NCBI RefSeq assembly: GCF_007828215.1
Contig: NZ_VIUE01000003.1
Location: 124,001 to 188,000, forward strand
Direction: 5' to 3'
Length of the DNA stretch: 64,000 nt
Origin: Pseudomonas sp. SJZ074
GTDB lineage: Bacteria > Pseudomonadota > Gammaproteobacteria > Pseudomonadales > Pseudomonadaceae
Shown: positions 9,752 through 18,611 of the stretch, one piece after another
Position numbering within the stretch: the first letter of the stretch is position 1
Layout of the letters: every line of letters starts with the position of its first letter
Position numbers and translations under genes: made by a program
The notes under the pieces: model-generated
Told to the model about the DNA's origin: nothing
Databases searched by the model: none
Seen by the model: only the letters and a program-made list of their open reading frames with translations

Positions 9752-9765
9752 ATGACCTGAATCAA
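9752..9765 (-). promoter_or_regulatory. Candidate ANR/FNR box upstream of azu
   Basis: On the minus strand the sequence is TTGATTCAGGTCAT, matching TTGAT-N4-ATCAA at 8 of 10 positions. Its centre is about 79 bases upstream of the azu start. An AT-rich hexamer (AAATTA) lies roughly where the -10 box of a class II ANR promoter would be. Azurin genes of other pseudomonads are known to be ANR-controlled. The match is imperfect. Confidence 0.4.
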
Positions 9766-9870
9766 AAAGTGTATACAACTTAAGGCTATCAGCCTGATGG
9801 ACACAATCAACCGGCCAGAGGCACAAGGTCCGCCTATGATCGGCCCCATCAACCCAATGGAGTGCCAGTC

Positions 9871-9960
9871 ATGAACCTCAACAGCCTGTTGTGCAGCCTG
9901 CTCGCCGCCTACGCCTGCGGCGCCAGCGGTACCTACGAAAAACCTGCGCGAGAGGTCTGA
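9871..9960 (+). CDS. Possible 29-aa small ORF, unknown function
   Basis: This short frame encodes MNLNSLLCSLLAAYACGASG followed by TYEKPAREV. GGAG lies 8 bases before the ATG and a TATGAT hexamer 31 bases upstream, without a recognisable -35 box. The first 20 residues are hydrophobic and could be a membrane anchor or a weak signal peptide; the Cys-containing segment AYAC is not a proper lipobox. It sits between azu and the LOG gene, 72 bases before the latter. I do not recognise it; it could also be a chance frame or leader peptide. Confidence 0.35.
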   Translation: MNLNSLLCSLLAAYACGASGTYEKPAREV

Positions 9961-10032
9961 TGCCTGCGCGCCCTTTGCACACGACAGCGGCCAGGCTTTA
10001 CTCTGCAGCGGTTACCGACTCTGGAGAAAAGC

Positions 10033-10620
10033 ATGGCCATCGCGTCTGTGTGTGTATTTTGCGGCGCCAGCATCGGCGCCAACCCCGCTTACCGTGAAGC
10101 GGCGCAAGCGCTGGGACGAGCATTGGCCGAACGCAAGCTCACCCTGGTCTATGGCGGCGGCGCCGTCGGCCTGATGGGCATCGTTGCCGACGCGGCCCTG
10201 GCGGCCGGGGGCGAAGTCATCGGCATCATTCCGCAAAGCCTGAAAGACAAGGAGATCGGCCATAGCGGCCTGACCCGCCTGGAAGTGGTGGACGGCATGC
10301 ATGCCCGCAAGGCGCGCATGGCCGAACTCAGCGACGCCTTCATCGCCCTGCCCGGTGGCCTCGGCACCCTGGAAGAATTGTTCGAAGTCTGGACCTGGGG
10401 CCAGCTCGGCTACCACGGCAAACCGCTGGGCCTGCTGGAAGTGAATGGTTTCTACAGCAAACTCACCGGTTTCCTCGACCATATCGTCGACGAAGGTTTT
10501 GTCCGCGCAGCCCATCGCGACATGCTGCAAGTGAGCGCGTCAGCCCATGACCTGCTCGATGCGCTGGATGAATGGCAACCCTCGGTACAGCCCAAATGGG
10601 CCGAGCAAAAATCCCCATGA
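10033..10620 (+). CDS. LOG-family nucleoside 5'-monophosphate phosphoribohydrolase
   Basis: Rossmann-fold protein of the LOG (lonely guy) family, 195 aa. Family members hydrolyse the N-glycosidic bond of (cytokinin) nucleoside 5'-monophosphates to free base and ribose 5-phosphate. The hallmark motif PGGLGTLEE is present near residues 112-120, with [11 protein letters not shown] near residue 38. The start has TGGAGAAAAGC directly upstream. The gene stands alone, with a minus-strand NUDIX gene converging on it. The physiological substrate in Pseudomonas is not established by sequence; older annotation as lysine decarboxylase would be wrong. Confidence 0.9.
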   Translation: MAIASVCVFCGASIGANPAYREAAQALGRALAERKLTLVYGGGAVGLMGIVADAALAAGGEVIGIIPQSLKDKEIGHSGLTRLEVVDGMHARKARMAELSDAFIALPGGLGTLEELFEVWTWGQLGYHGKPLGLLEVNGFYSKLTGFLDHIVDEGFVRAAHRDMLQVSASAHDLLDALDEWQPSVQPKWAEQKSP

Positions 10621-10645
10621 GAAGCGGCGTGAGGGCTCTGGGCCC

Positions 10646-11023
10646 TCACGCTTGCAGGGCCTTGGCAATCGAGGCGCGATAACCTTCCGGCAGCTTGGCC
10701 GGTAAGCGGCCTGGCTCGAAGAGCCCGATCTCCTTGTGTTCATGGCTCACCGTCGGCACGAAGCCGCCCACCAACTGGCAGCGGTAAGTGGATATGAACA
10801 CATGTTTGCCAGGGATGACTTCGAACAGGTAGGAATCCAGCGGCTCCCCCACGCTCACCTCCACCGCGAGTTCCTCGGTGATTTCCCGGGCCAGGCATTG
10901 CGCTGCCGTTTCGCCCAATTCGATTCGTCCGCCGGGCAATTCCCACTCGTCCCGCTCGTTGAGCATGAGCACGACCAGGCCTTCGGGGGATTGCAGCACG
11001 CCTTTGATGGAAACCGGGAACAT
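10646..11023 (-). CDS. NUDIX hydrolase
   Basis: Small cytoplasmic NUDIX pyrophosphohydrolase, 125 aa. The NUDIX box is complete: GGRIELGETAAQCLAREITEEL, with the metal-binding REITEE near residues 53-58. The start ATG at 11023 has GGAGG five bases upstream; the in-frame TTG at 11035 overlaps that site and is unlikely. It converges with the LOG gene, leaving 25 bases between stops. That gap holds CCCTCACGC-type inverted sequence (AGGGCTCTGGGCCCT). The substrate cannot be told from the sequence; members act on nucleoside diphosphate derivatives or damaged nucleotides. Confidence 0.88.
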   Translation of the reverse strand: MFPVSIKGVLQSPEGLVVLMLNERDEWELPGGRIELGETAAQCLAREITEELAVEVSVGEPLDSYLFEVIPGKHVFISTYRCQLVGGFVPTVSHEHKEIGLFEPGRLPAKLPEGYRASIAKALQA

Positions 11024-11086
11024 ATCACCCTCCAATGAAACACAGCGCCTATGAACCCACAGCCGTCCCTCAGGCCAAACCCTGAA

Positions 11087-11980
11087 TCACTCCAGCGGCA
11101 TCACGGTCACCCGAACCTCGGGATCGTGATTACCGCCCCCCAGGATCACCCCGCGTAACGGCGACACATCGGAAAAATCCCGGCCCCAGGCCAGGGTGAT
11201 GTGCTCCAGGGCTGGCTGTACGTTGTTGGTCGGGTCGAAATCCACCCAGCCCAGTGCCGGGCAGAACACCGAGATCCAGGCGTGGGACGCATCGGCGCCA
11301 ATCAACCGGGGCTGGCCGGGCGGTGGCTGGGTCAGCAGGTAACCGCTGACGTAACGCGCCGCCAGCCCACGGGAACGTATGCAGGCCAGCATCAGATGGG
11401 CAAAGTCCTGGCATACGCCCCGCCGCCGTTCCAGCACCTCCACCAACGGCGTCGCCACCTGCGTCGCTTCGGCATCGAACGTAAACTCGTCGAAAATCTT
11501 CTCCATCAGCGCCCGGACACACCACATCAATGGGCGTCCCGGCGCAAAGCAGCTTTCGGAAAATTCGACGAAGCTGCGCTTGAGGTGCACATAAGGAGAC
11601 TCGAAACGATAGCGACACGCGTCCAGCAATGCCTCGGACAGCGGCCGGCTGCTGTAGGTCAGCGCCTGGCAGGTCGACTCCCAGGCTGGCGACAGGTTGA
11701 AATCAGGTTCAGGGCGAGCCAGCACTTCGATACTCAGGCGGGCATTGACCAGCAACTCATCATGGGGCCGTTCGAAAGCCAGGCGGGTCAGTGGATTACC
11801 GAAGACATCCAGCTCATCCCGACGGGTCGTCGGCTCGGGGCTGATCACCAACTGCTGGTCGGTGCAACGCTGCCACTCACAGGGCCGCGGCCACAGGTGG
11901 GCAAGCTGCTGGGCCAGGGATACCGGGCTGTCATAGTGGTAATGGGTGTCGTGGAGAATCTGGTAGCGGGCGCTCATCAT
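11087..11980 (-). CDS. Transglutaminase-like protein (third gene of ATP-grasp/alpha-E operon)
   Basis: Bacterial transglutaminase-like protein, 297 aa, with an N-terminal beta-rich region (residues 1-110) and a Transglut_core domain. The Cys-His-Asp triad is intact: Cys190 in RRGVCQDFAH, His233 in ADASHAW, Asp249 in VDFDPTN. Its start overlaps the stop of the upstream gene by four bases (ATGA), so translation is coupled. In known genomes this family sits with circularly permuted ATP-grasp/alpha-E proteins, and the set has been proposed in comparative-genomics literature to make or process peptide conjugates. The enzyme's actual role (amidase, protease or transferase) is unknown. Confidence 0.85.
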   Translation of the reverse strand: MMSARYQILHDTHYHYDSPVSLAQQLAHLWPRPCEWQRCTDQQLVISPEPTTRRDELDVFGNPLTRLAFERPHDELLVNARLSIEVLARPEPDFNLSPAWESTCQALTYSSRPLSEALLDACRYRFESPYVHLKRSFVEFSESCFAPGRPLMWCVRALMEKIFDEFTFDAEATQVATPLVEVLERRRGVCQDFAHLMLACIRSRGLAARYVSGYLLTQPPPGQPRLIGADASHAWISVFCPALGWVDFDPTNNVQPALEHITLAWGRDFSDVSPLRGVILGGGNHDPEVRVTVMPLE

Positions 11981-14463
11981 ACGGACACCGTGCGTTGGCT
12001 GACGTCATCGACGTGGGCAAAATGACGCAGGGCCAGGCGATCCGACACCTGGCCGCTGACATCGGCCACTTCCTGCAACAGGTCGGCCAGGCCATCGAGC
12101 GCGGCGCGCAGGCTGGCTTCGCCGAACAACGGATTTTCCAGGCATCGCAGGTCAAAGCGCGACAGGCGCGTCACCAACTCCGGCAACGCGGTTTCCCTCG
12201 GCGCGCCAAAGTCATCGTTCAGGCGCTTGAGGGTACGGGCCACCAGTTTCAACTGGAAGAGCACTGCATGGGGGTTCTGCTCGTCCAGCAGCAACAGGTC
12301 GAGCACCGGGATCAACTGGGCGACCGCCAGGTAACGCGAGCGGTAGGTGATGCTGCTGTTACCCAGCTCCAGCAGCCATTCCAGCCCGGCCTGATCGAAC
12401 ACCGCCTCCCCCCGCAGGAACGCGGCCAGGCTGCTGCTGAGAAACTGCAGGCGTTCCAGGCGCCGACCGATCATCAGGAAGCGCCAGCCCTCGTCGCGGG
12501 TCATGTCGTCCAGGGCGAATCCGGAAAGCGCCGCCAGAGACATCACCAATCGGTTGAGGAAATCCAGCAGCTCGCCGAAATCCGCTTCGCCGGTTTCCAG
12601 CTCCAGGGCCTCGCGCTGCAACTCCACCAGCGCCTGCCAGTTCTCCCGGGACAACTTGCCACGCACCTGCGAGGCCGCCCACTGCAGGCGCTGCAGGTTG
12701 GAGCGCAGGCTGAACGACCAATCGTCGCCCAGCAATGCCGCCAGCAGACGCTCAGGCAGTTCGCCCTCTTCGGGCAGCAGCATCAGGCTCTCACCCAGGG
12801 ACACCGCCGATTGCAATGCCTGCGGATCATCGCCATCGACATAACGCGCCAGCATGATCCGCAGCAGCCGCGCACTGTCATCGCAACGTTCGCAATAACG
12901 ACCAAACCAGAACAGGTTCTCCACCACCCGGGACGGCAGGTACGGATCCCGTCGAACCAGGTCATGAACGCCCACGGTGCGCTGGGCCTTCCACTGTTCG
13001 CTGCCAGGCGCCAGCTCTCCCAGCACCCAAGTGTCCTTGCTCGCGCCGCCACGTTGCATCGACACCACTTCGGCATCGGCCTCGGCCGCCACGCGGGTCA
13101 AGCCGCCCGGCAGCACCCGATAATCGTCCTTACCGGACACCGCGTACACACGCATGCCGATGGCCCGCGGCTGCAACAGGCCGTCCTCGGCCTGCCAGAC
13201 CGGGGCCTGGGACAACTGCGCCAACTCCTGAGCCACGTAGGCGTAAGGCCGTGCCTGGATCCGCGCCGCCAGACGGTCGCGCTGCTCCTCGCTCAGGTCA
13301 CGGCCGAACGCCGGCTTGAAGCTCTGGGAAGGGAAGGCCGGCCTGATCAACAGCTGAGGCAGCTTTTCCAGGGCCTGGGCCAGCACCGGCGGCTCGCCGC
13401 ACCACCAAGTGGCGATGGAAGGCAGCAGCAGGTCTTCGCCGAACAGGAACTGGCAGATCTTCGGCAGGAACCCCAACAGGCCTGGCGATTCCAGCACGCC
13501 GCTACCCAAGGCGTTGCCCACCAGCACCCGCCCCTGGCGTACCGCCTCGAGCAGCCCCGGCACCCCCAGGGCCGAATCGGTACGCAACTCCAGCGGATCG
13601 CAAAAGTCATCGTCGAGCCGACGCATGATCGCATGGACCCGACGCAACCCGCTGAGGGTCTTGAGGTAGACCGTGGCGTCGCGAACGGTCAGGTCGCCCC
13701 CCTCTACCAGCGGATAGCCAAGCTGGCGCGCCAGGTACAGGTGTTCGAAATAGCTTTCGTTGAAGCGCCCCGGCGTCAACAGCACCACCAGGGGCGGCTC
13801 ACCCTCGCTGGGGGCTTGGCGGGCAAGGGTTTCCTGTAAGGTGCGGAAGAAACCGGACAGATGCTGGACCTTCAAGTCGCGGTACAGATCGGGAAAGGCG
13901 CGGGAGACGATCATGCGGTTTTCCAGCGCATAACCGGCCCCGGAGGGTGCCTGGGTCCGATCCGCCGTGACCCACCAGCGCCCATCGGGCGTGCGCGCCA
14001 GGTCCACGGCATACAAATGCAGGAAAATCCCTTCCGGAGGGCTGATGCCCTGGCAAGGCCAGAGGAAGTTGTTGTGCCCGAACACCAGTTCCGCCGGCAG
14101 CAGGCCTTCGCTGATCAACCGTTGCGGCCCGTAGAGGTCAGCCAGCACCGCGTTGAGCAACCGTGCACGTTGGGCAATACCGGCCGACAGCTGCTTCCAT
14201 TCCTGCGCATCGATGACATGGGGCAGCAGGTCCAGCTCCCATGGCCGGTCGGCGCCCTTCGGATCGGCATAGACGTTATAGGTGACGCCGTTTTCCTGGA
14301 TCTGCCGCGCCAGCAACGCCTGACGCTGCATCAGTTGGGCCGGCGTGCTGCGCTGCAACTGGTCGAACAGCCGCCGCCAGTGCGGACGCACCGCACCATG
14401 GTCGTCCAGCAATTCGTGATAAGTGCCCGTTGTCAGCGGGTAACGGTCAAGCAGGTCAGGCAT
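11977..14463 (-). CDS. Circularly permuted ATP-grasp / alpha-E domain protein
   Basis: A two-domain protein of 828 aa. Residues 1 to about 480 form the circularly permuted ATP-grasp domain (GVTYNVYADPKGADRPWELDLLPHVI near residue 60, then LVLGNALG-like and FPSQSFKPAFGRDL segments). From about residue 500 comes the helical alpha-E domain (SRVVENLFWFGRYCERCDDSARLLRIML). ATP-grasp enzymes form amide bonds through an acyl-phosphate. Fusion to alpha-E is the normal Pseudomonas arrangement. It lies between the two transglutaminase genes, overlapping the downstream one by four bases. The ATG at 14463 is the obvious start, though the ribosome-binding site is weak. Substrate and product are unknown. 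Confidence 0.85.
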   Translation of the reverse strand: MPDLLDRYPLTTGTYHELLDDHGAVRPHWRRLFDQLQRSTPAQLMQRQALLARQIQENGVTYNVYADPKGADRPWELDLLPHVIDAQEWKQLSAGIAQRARLLNAVLADLYGPQRLISEGLLPAELVFGHNNFLWPCQGISPPEGIFLHLYAVDLARTPDGRWWVTADRTQAPSGAGYALENRMIVSRAFPDLYRDLKVQHLSGFFRTLQETLARQAPSEGEPPLVVLLTPGRFNESYFEHLYLARQLGYPLVEGGDLTVRDATVYLKTLSGLRRVHAIMRRLDDDFCDPLELRTDSALGVPGLLEAVRQGRVLVGNALGSGVLESPGLLGFLPKICQFLFGEDLLLPSIATWWCGEPPVLAQALEKLPQLLIRPAFPSQSFKPAFGRDLSEEQRDRLAARIQARPYAYVAQELAQLSQAPVWQAEDGLLQPRAIGMRVYAVSGKDDYRVLPGGLTRVAAEADAEVVSMQRGGASKDTWVLGELAPGSEQWKAQRTVGVHDLVRRDPYLPSRVVENLFWFGRYCERCDDSARLLRIMLARYVDGDDPQALQSAVSLGESLMLLPEEGELPERLLAALLGDDWSFSLRSNLQRLQWAASQVRGKLSRENWQALVELQREALELETGEADFGELLDFLNRLVMSLAALSGFALDDMTRDEGWRFLMIGRRLERLQFLSSSLAAFLRGEAVFDQAGLEWLLELGNSSITYRSRYLAVAQLIPVLDLLLLDEQNPHAVLFQLKLVARTLKRLNDDFGAPRETALPELVTRLSRFDLRCLENPLFGEASLRAALDGLADLLQEVADVSGQVSDRLALRHFAHVDDVSQRTVSV

Positions 14464-14556
14464 GGAAAGCTCGGCAGGCGGCAGTGAAAGGTGAGACTAG
14501 CGCAAGGGCATGATGCGCGAATAGATACAATCTGTGCAGACTGCAACCTGATGTGG

Positions 14557-14672
14557 CCCCGCTGGGCTGCATAGCAGCCCCATACCAAACGCATCAATCA
14601 CCCCGAAATAACCCATTGTCTTATTTTGGGGGCCGCTACGCGGGCCCAGCGGGGATAAATCCCCTCGCCACA
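14557..14672. repeat. REP-like composite repeat between operon genes
   Basis: CCCCGCTGGGC (14557-14567) is the reverse complement of GCCCAGCGGGG (14644-14654), and a CTGCATAGCAG palindrome lies just inside the left arm. To the right is half of the TTATCCCCTCGCCACA element. It fills the 217-base gap between the large transglutaminase gene and the ATP-grasp gene and may attenuate or stabilise the operon mRNA. Confidence 0.75.
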
Positions 14673-14680
14673 GGATGTGA

Positions 14681-17600
14681 TTACATGTTTTTCACCCCTG
14701 AAAAACGCCGCAGATCGAGCGTCAGAGGAAACTCGTCATCCACCGCCAGACTGGGTATCGGCAGTTTTCCAGGTGTATGCCCCAGACGGAAGAACCGCGC
14801 CATCCGCCGGCTCTCCGCCTCATTGGCGTTCACCGGCAGGCTCTCATAATTGCGCCCGCCCGGGTGAGCCACATGGTACTGACAGCCGCCCACGGAACGC
14901 TGCATCCAGGTGTCGAGCAGATCGAAAACCAGCGGCGCGTGGACCGCAATGGTGGGCTGCAGGCAACTGGCCGGCTGCCAGGCACGGAAACGTACCCCGG
15001 CGACGAATTCCCCGACCCGGCCAGTGGGTTGCAACGGCACCGGCACACCGTTGCACGTCAGCAGATACCGTTGCGGGGCCAGGCCATTGAGCTTGACCTG
15101 CAAGCGCTCCAGGGATGAATCCACATAACGCACGGTGCCACCGACTGAGCCCTCCTCGCCCAGTACATGCCAGGGTTCCAGGGCCTGGCGCAACTGCAAC
15201 TCGATACCGCCTGCCGCATAGTCGCCCACTTTCGGAAAGCGGAACTCCATATGCGCGGCGAACCACTCAGCCCGCAGCGGGTAACCGGCGGCGTTCAGTT
15301 CTTCGATGACGTCGGCGAAGTCCTGTTCAATGAAGTGGGGCAACAGGAACCGGTCATGCAGTTCGGTGCCCCAACGCGCCAGTTTGGCCGGCGCATAGGG
15401 GTCGCGCCAGAACCGCGCCACCAGCGCTCGCAACAGTAATTGCTGAGCCAGGCTCATGCGGGCGTGGGGAGGCATTTCAAAGGCACGCAGTTCCAGCAGG
15501 CCAAGACGCCCTGTCGCGCCGTCCGGCGAATACAGCTTGTCGATGCAGAATTCAGCGCGGTGGGTGTTGCCGGTCACGTCGATCAGCAGGTTGCGCAACA
15601 ACCGGTCGACCAGCCAGGGCGGGCATTCCTCGCCGGGCTCCGGCATTTGCGCAAAGGCGATTTCCAGTTCGTACAGCGCATCGTTACGCGCTTCGTCCAC
15701 CCGGGGTGCCTGGGACGTCGGGCCGATGAACAATCCGGAAAACAGGTAGGACAGCGACGGATGGTTATGCCAGTAGCTGATCAGGCTGCGCAGCAGATCG
15801 GGGCGACGCAGAAACGGTGAGTCAGCCGGTGTCGCACCGCCGAGGACGAAATGGTTACCGCCGCCCGTGCCGGTGTGCCGGCCGTCGATCATGAACTTCT
15901 CGGTAGTCAGCCGGGTTTGCCGGGCCTGCTCGTAGAGGAATTCGGTGCGCTCGACCAATTCATCCCAAGACGCCGAAGGTTGCACATTCACTTCAATCAC
16001 CCCCGGATCGGGCGTGATGCGAAAGTTGCCCAGGCGTGGATCGCTCGGCGGCTCATAGCCTTCCAACAACACCGGGCATTGCAGCTCCTCGGCGGTGGCC
16101 TCGATGGCGCTGACCAGTTCAAGGTAATCTTCGACGCGTTCCAGGGGCGGCATGAACAGATACAGCCGCCCCTCGCGGGCCTCAGCGCAGAAGGCGGTGC
16201 GGGTCAGCCAGTCGGCGGACACGTCGATTTCCGGTACGCGATCCTCTTCGACCAACGCCTCGCCGTGACGGGCCAGTTGTTCGGCGTCGGGCAACCCGGG
16301 TAAATCCTGGTTCGGATCGGTGGGGTGGATGAATGGATATTCGGCTGCCGTCACCCACGGCTGGGACGCCAGCGGCAAGCGATAGCCCAGGGGCGAATCC
16401 CCCGGCACCAACCGGCAGTGGTTGTCCCGCAGATACCAGCGACCGCTCTGCCATTGATCGCCCTTGGCGGTACGGGCCAGTGGCAGGACCTGGCCGATGA
16501 CTTTGTTCAGGCCCTGGCTGAAGACCTTGCGCAAGCGCGCCCGCTCCATGGCATCGTCCAGGCGTGGGTCCTGGGCGCTGACATTCGAGGGCAACGCGCC
16601 TTCGCGCCAGAGGTAATAGAAGTTGTCTTCGTAGGCCGGAAACACGAAGCGCGGGGGAATGTTCAAACGCTCAGCGACGCTGGTCAGAAAACGCCCGGCC
16701 ATCTCGCCATCGGCGCCGTAGTCTCGTTGTTCGTCCGCGATCAAGGCACTGTTGTGCCAGATCGGCACGCCGTCACGTCGCCAGTAGCAGTTGAGGGACC
16801 AGCGCGGTAGTTGTTCGCCGGGGTACCACTTGCCCTGGCCGAAGTGCACCAGCCCCTGGGGCGCGTAGTGCTTGCGCAGGCGCTGGAACAGCTCGACGGA
16901 GAGTCGGCGCTTGTCCGGGCCGAGCGCCGCGGTGTTCCACTCGGCGCCGTCCGGGTCATCGATGGAAACGAAGGTCGGCTCGCCGCCCATGGTCAGCCGC
17001 ACATCGCCTTGCAGCAGGTCAGCGTCGATTTGCCGGCCCAACGCCTGGATCGCCAGCCATTGCTCTTCGGTGTAGGGCTTGGTCACCCGCGGCGCTTCCC
17101 AGACCCGCTCCACGGACATTTCATGGCTGAATTCGCACTCGCAAGGCTCTACCAGGCCGGTGATCGGCGCCGCCGATGAAGGATCGGGGCTGCAAGCCAG
17201 CGGAATATGCCCTTCGCCGGCAAACAGGCCGGACGTCGCATCCAGGCCGATCCAACCGGCGCCAGGCAGGTAGACCTCGCACCAGGCGTGCAGGTCGGTG
17301 AAATCCACTTCGGTACCGGACGGGCCGTCGAGGCTTTTCACATCGGCGGTCAATTGGATCAGGTAGCCGGAGACGAACCGCGCGGCCAGGCCCAGGTGAC
17401 GTAACAGTTGCACCAGCAGCCAGGCCGAGTCGCGGCAGGAACCGGACGCCTGTTCCAGCGTGTGTTCCGGGGTCTGGACACCGGGCTCCATGCGGATCAG
17501 ATAGCTGATGTCGTCGTGCAGGCGCTGGTTGAGCGCCACCAGGAAATCCACCGTCGCCAACGGCGTGCGGTCGATGCCATCCAGGTAAGCCTTGAATTTC

Positions 17601-17974
17601 GGGGTGAGCGGCAACGTCTCCAGGTACGGCATCAGCTCGTGTTTCTCATCCGCCCCGTAGGCGAACGGAATCTTTTCGGCGTAGGGTTCGAGGAAAAAGT
17701 CGAACGGATTGAACACCGCCATTTCCGCCAGCAGATCGACCTCGATCCGCAGCTCTTCGGTTTTCTCGGGGAACACCAGGCGCGCCAGGTAATTGCCCTG
17801 GGGATCCTGCTGCCAGTTGATGAAGTGCTGCTCAGGCGAAACCTTCAGCGCATAGGAAAGAATCCGCGTACGGCTATGAGGCGCGGGGCGCAGGCGAACG
17901 ATCTGCGGGCCGAGCTCGACGGCACGGTCGTAGCGGTAATGCGTGACGTGATGCAATGCGACATGGATCGACAC
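14681..17974 (-). CDS. Large transglutaminase-like protein with DUF2126
   Basis: Large cytoplasmic protein, 1097 aa. An N-terminal transglutaminase fold has a complete triad (Cys180 in ASGSCRDSAW, His229 in DLHAW, Asp245 in GLDATSG); the C-terminal 800 residues are the DUF2126 module beginning near MGGEPTFVSIDD. I chose the GTG at 17974, reading (V)SIHVALHHVTHYRYDRAVELG, because AGGAGG sits six bases upstream and the family starts there; the frame's earlier ATG at 18046 has no support. It is the first gene of the three-gene unit with the ATP-grasp/alpha-E and small transglutaminase genes. No function has been assigned by experiment that I know of. Confidence 0.85.
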   Translation of the reverse strand: MSIHVALHHVTHYRYDRAVELGPQIVRLRPAPHSRTRILSYALKVSPEQHFINWQQDPQGNYLARLVFPEKTEELRIEVDLLAEMAVFNPFDFFLEPYAEKIPFAYGADEKHELMPYLETLPLTPKFKAYLDGIDRTPLATVDFLVALNQRLHDDISYLIRMEPGVQTPEHTLEQASGSCRDSAWLLVQLLRHLGLAARFVSGYLIQLTADVKSLDGPSGTEVDFTDLHAWCEVYLPGAGWIGLDATSGLFAGEGHIPLACSPDPSSAAPITGLVEPCECEFSHEMSVERVWEAPRVTKPYTEEQWLAIQALGRQIDADLLQGDVRLTMGGEPTFVSIDDPDGAEWNTAALGPDKRRLSVELFQRLRKHYAPQGLVHFGQGKWYPGEQLPRWSLNCYWRRDGVPIWHNSALIADEQRDYGADGEMAGRFLTSVAERLNIPPRFVFPAYEDNFYYLWREGALPSNVSAQDPRLDDAMERARLRKVFSQGLNKVIGQVLPLARTAKGDQWQSGRWYLRDNHCRLVPGDSPLGYRLPLASQPWVTAAEYPFIHPTDPNQDLPGLPDAEQLARHGEALVEEDRVPEIDVSADWLTRTAFCAEAREGRLYLFMPPLERVEDYLELVSAIEATAEELQCPVLLEGYEPPSDPRLGNFRITPDPGVIEVNVQPSASWDELVERTEFLYEQARQTRLTTEKFMIDGRHTGTGGGNHFVLGGATPADSPFLRRPDLLRSLISYWHNHPSLSYLFSGLFIGPTSQAPRVDEARNDALYELEIAFAQMPEPGEECPPWLVDRLLRNLLIDVTGNTHRAEFCIDKLYSPDGATGRLGLLELRAFEMPPHARMSLAQQLLLRALVARFWRDPYAPAKLARWGTELHDRFLLPHFIEQDFADVIEELNAAGYPLRAEWFAAHMEFRFPKVGDYAAGGIELQLRQALEPWHVLGEEGSVGGTVRYVDSSLERLQVKLNGLAPQRYLLTCNGVPVPLQPTGRVGEFVAGVRFRAWQPASCLQPTIAVHAPLVFDLLDTWMQRSVGGCQYHVAHPGGRNYESLPVNANEAESRRMARFFRLGHTPGKLPIPSLAVDDEFPLTLDLRRFSGVKNM

Positions 17975-18149
17975 GGCGTGCCTCCTGCAAACCTGGGCGG
18001 AATAGAAAGCGGCGCAAGACTTATGCCATGCAGGCTGGCCGGACACTTTCTTCGTCTACTCAAGGCAGTAGAGCACTAAAACGGAACGATGCCCGACTTC
18101 CCGTGCACAGAGGTGCACATAAATGTGGCGGGGATCGTAGCGAATCGAC

Positions 18150-18611
18150 TCAGCGACGCGGGCGTGAGGCCTTTATCGCCTGGAAGAGACGTTCACGCTG
18201 ATGGCGAATTTCGACCAGCTTGCTGCGCATTTCACGGTGGCGTTTGCTGTTGAGAAGGAGCAGAGCAAGCAATGAAAATAGCAGACTTAAACTGTAGATC
18301 AGTCTGTTGGGACGATATTCAATCGTAGGCAGTACGCATAAAAAGCAAAGCCCCAGCACTATTACCAATGGCACCACCCAGCGAGGACGTCCGCGCGCAA
18401 TCATGAAATTGCAATGCACGATGACAAGGGTGAGGGCAATCCCACTCAGGAAAGACCACTTCGCACCTTCGGCCAGGGAAAGGTTGCGAAAATAGCTGTC
18501 AAAGAACAGCGGAATCGCACAAGCCAAAGCAAAGATCGATGCCAATATCGCCCCGATGAAAACGGGAAAATATCTGAATAGAAAACTGCGGATATTGGGT
18601 TGATCCTTCAT
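18150..18611 (-). CDS. Unrecognised four-helix membrane protein, possible immunity protein
   Basis: A 153-aa protein with four clear hydrophobic helices (about residues 13-36, 52-72, 77-96 and 103-121) and a basic, coiled C-terminus (SKRHREMRSKLVEIRHQRERL). I do not recognise a family. Its ATG overlaps the stop codon of the upstream gene by four bases, so the two are translationally coupled. The codon composition differs from neighbours: by hand count, 18241-18360 is 53 of 120 G+C against 38 of 60 in 17941-18000. A polytopic membrane protein immediately downstream of a protein with pore-like hydrophobic segments is the usual layout of membrane-targeting effector/immunity pairs. That role is inference. 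Confidence 0.75.
   Translation of the reverse strand: MKDQPNIRSFLFRYFPVFIGAILASIFALACAIPLFFDSYFRNLSLAEGAKWSFLSGIALTLVIVHCNFMIARGRPRWVVPLVIVLGLCFLCVLPTIEYRPNRLIYSLSLLFSLLALLLLNSKRHREMRSKLVEIRHQRERLFQAIKASRPRR

Noticed and set aside
11995..13839. 614-codon open frame on the plus strand
   Set aside because: It is exactly antisense to the ATP-grasp/alpha-E gene, rich in Gln, His and Arg, with no ribosome-binding site; a shadow frame of GC-rich coding DNA.
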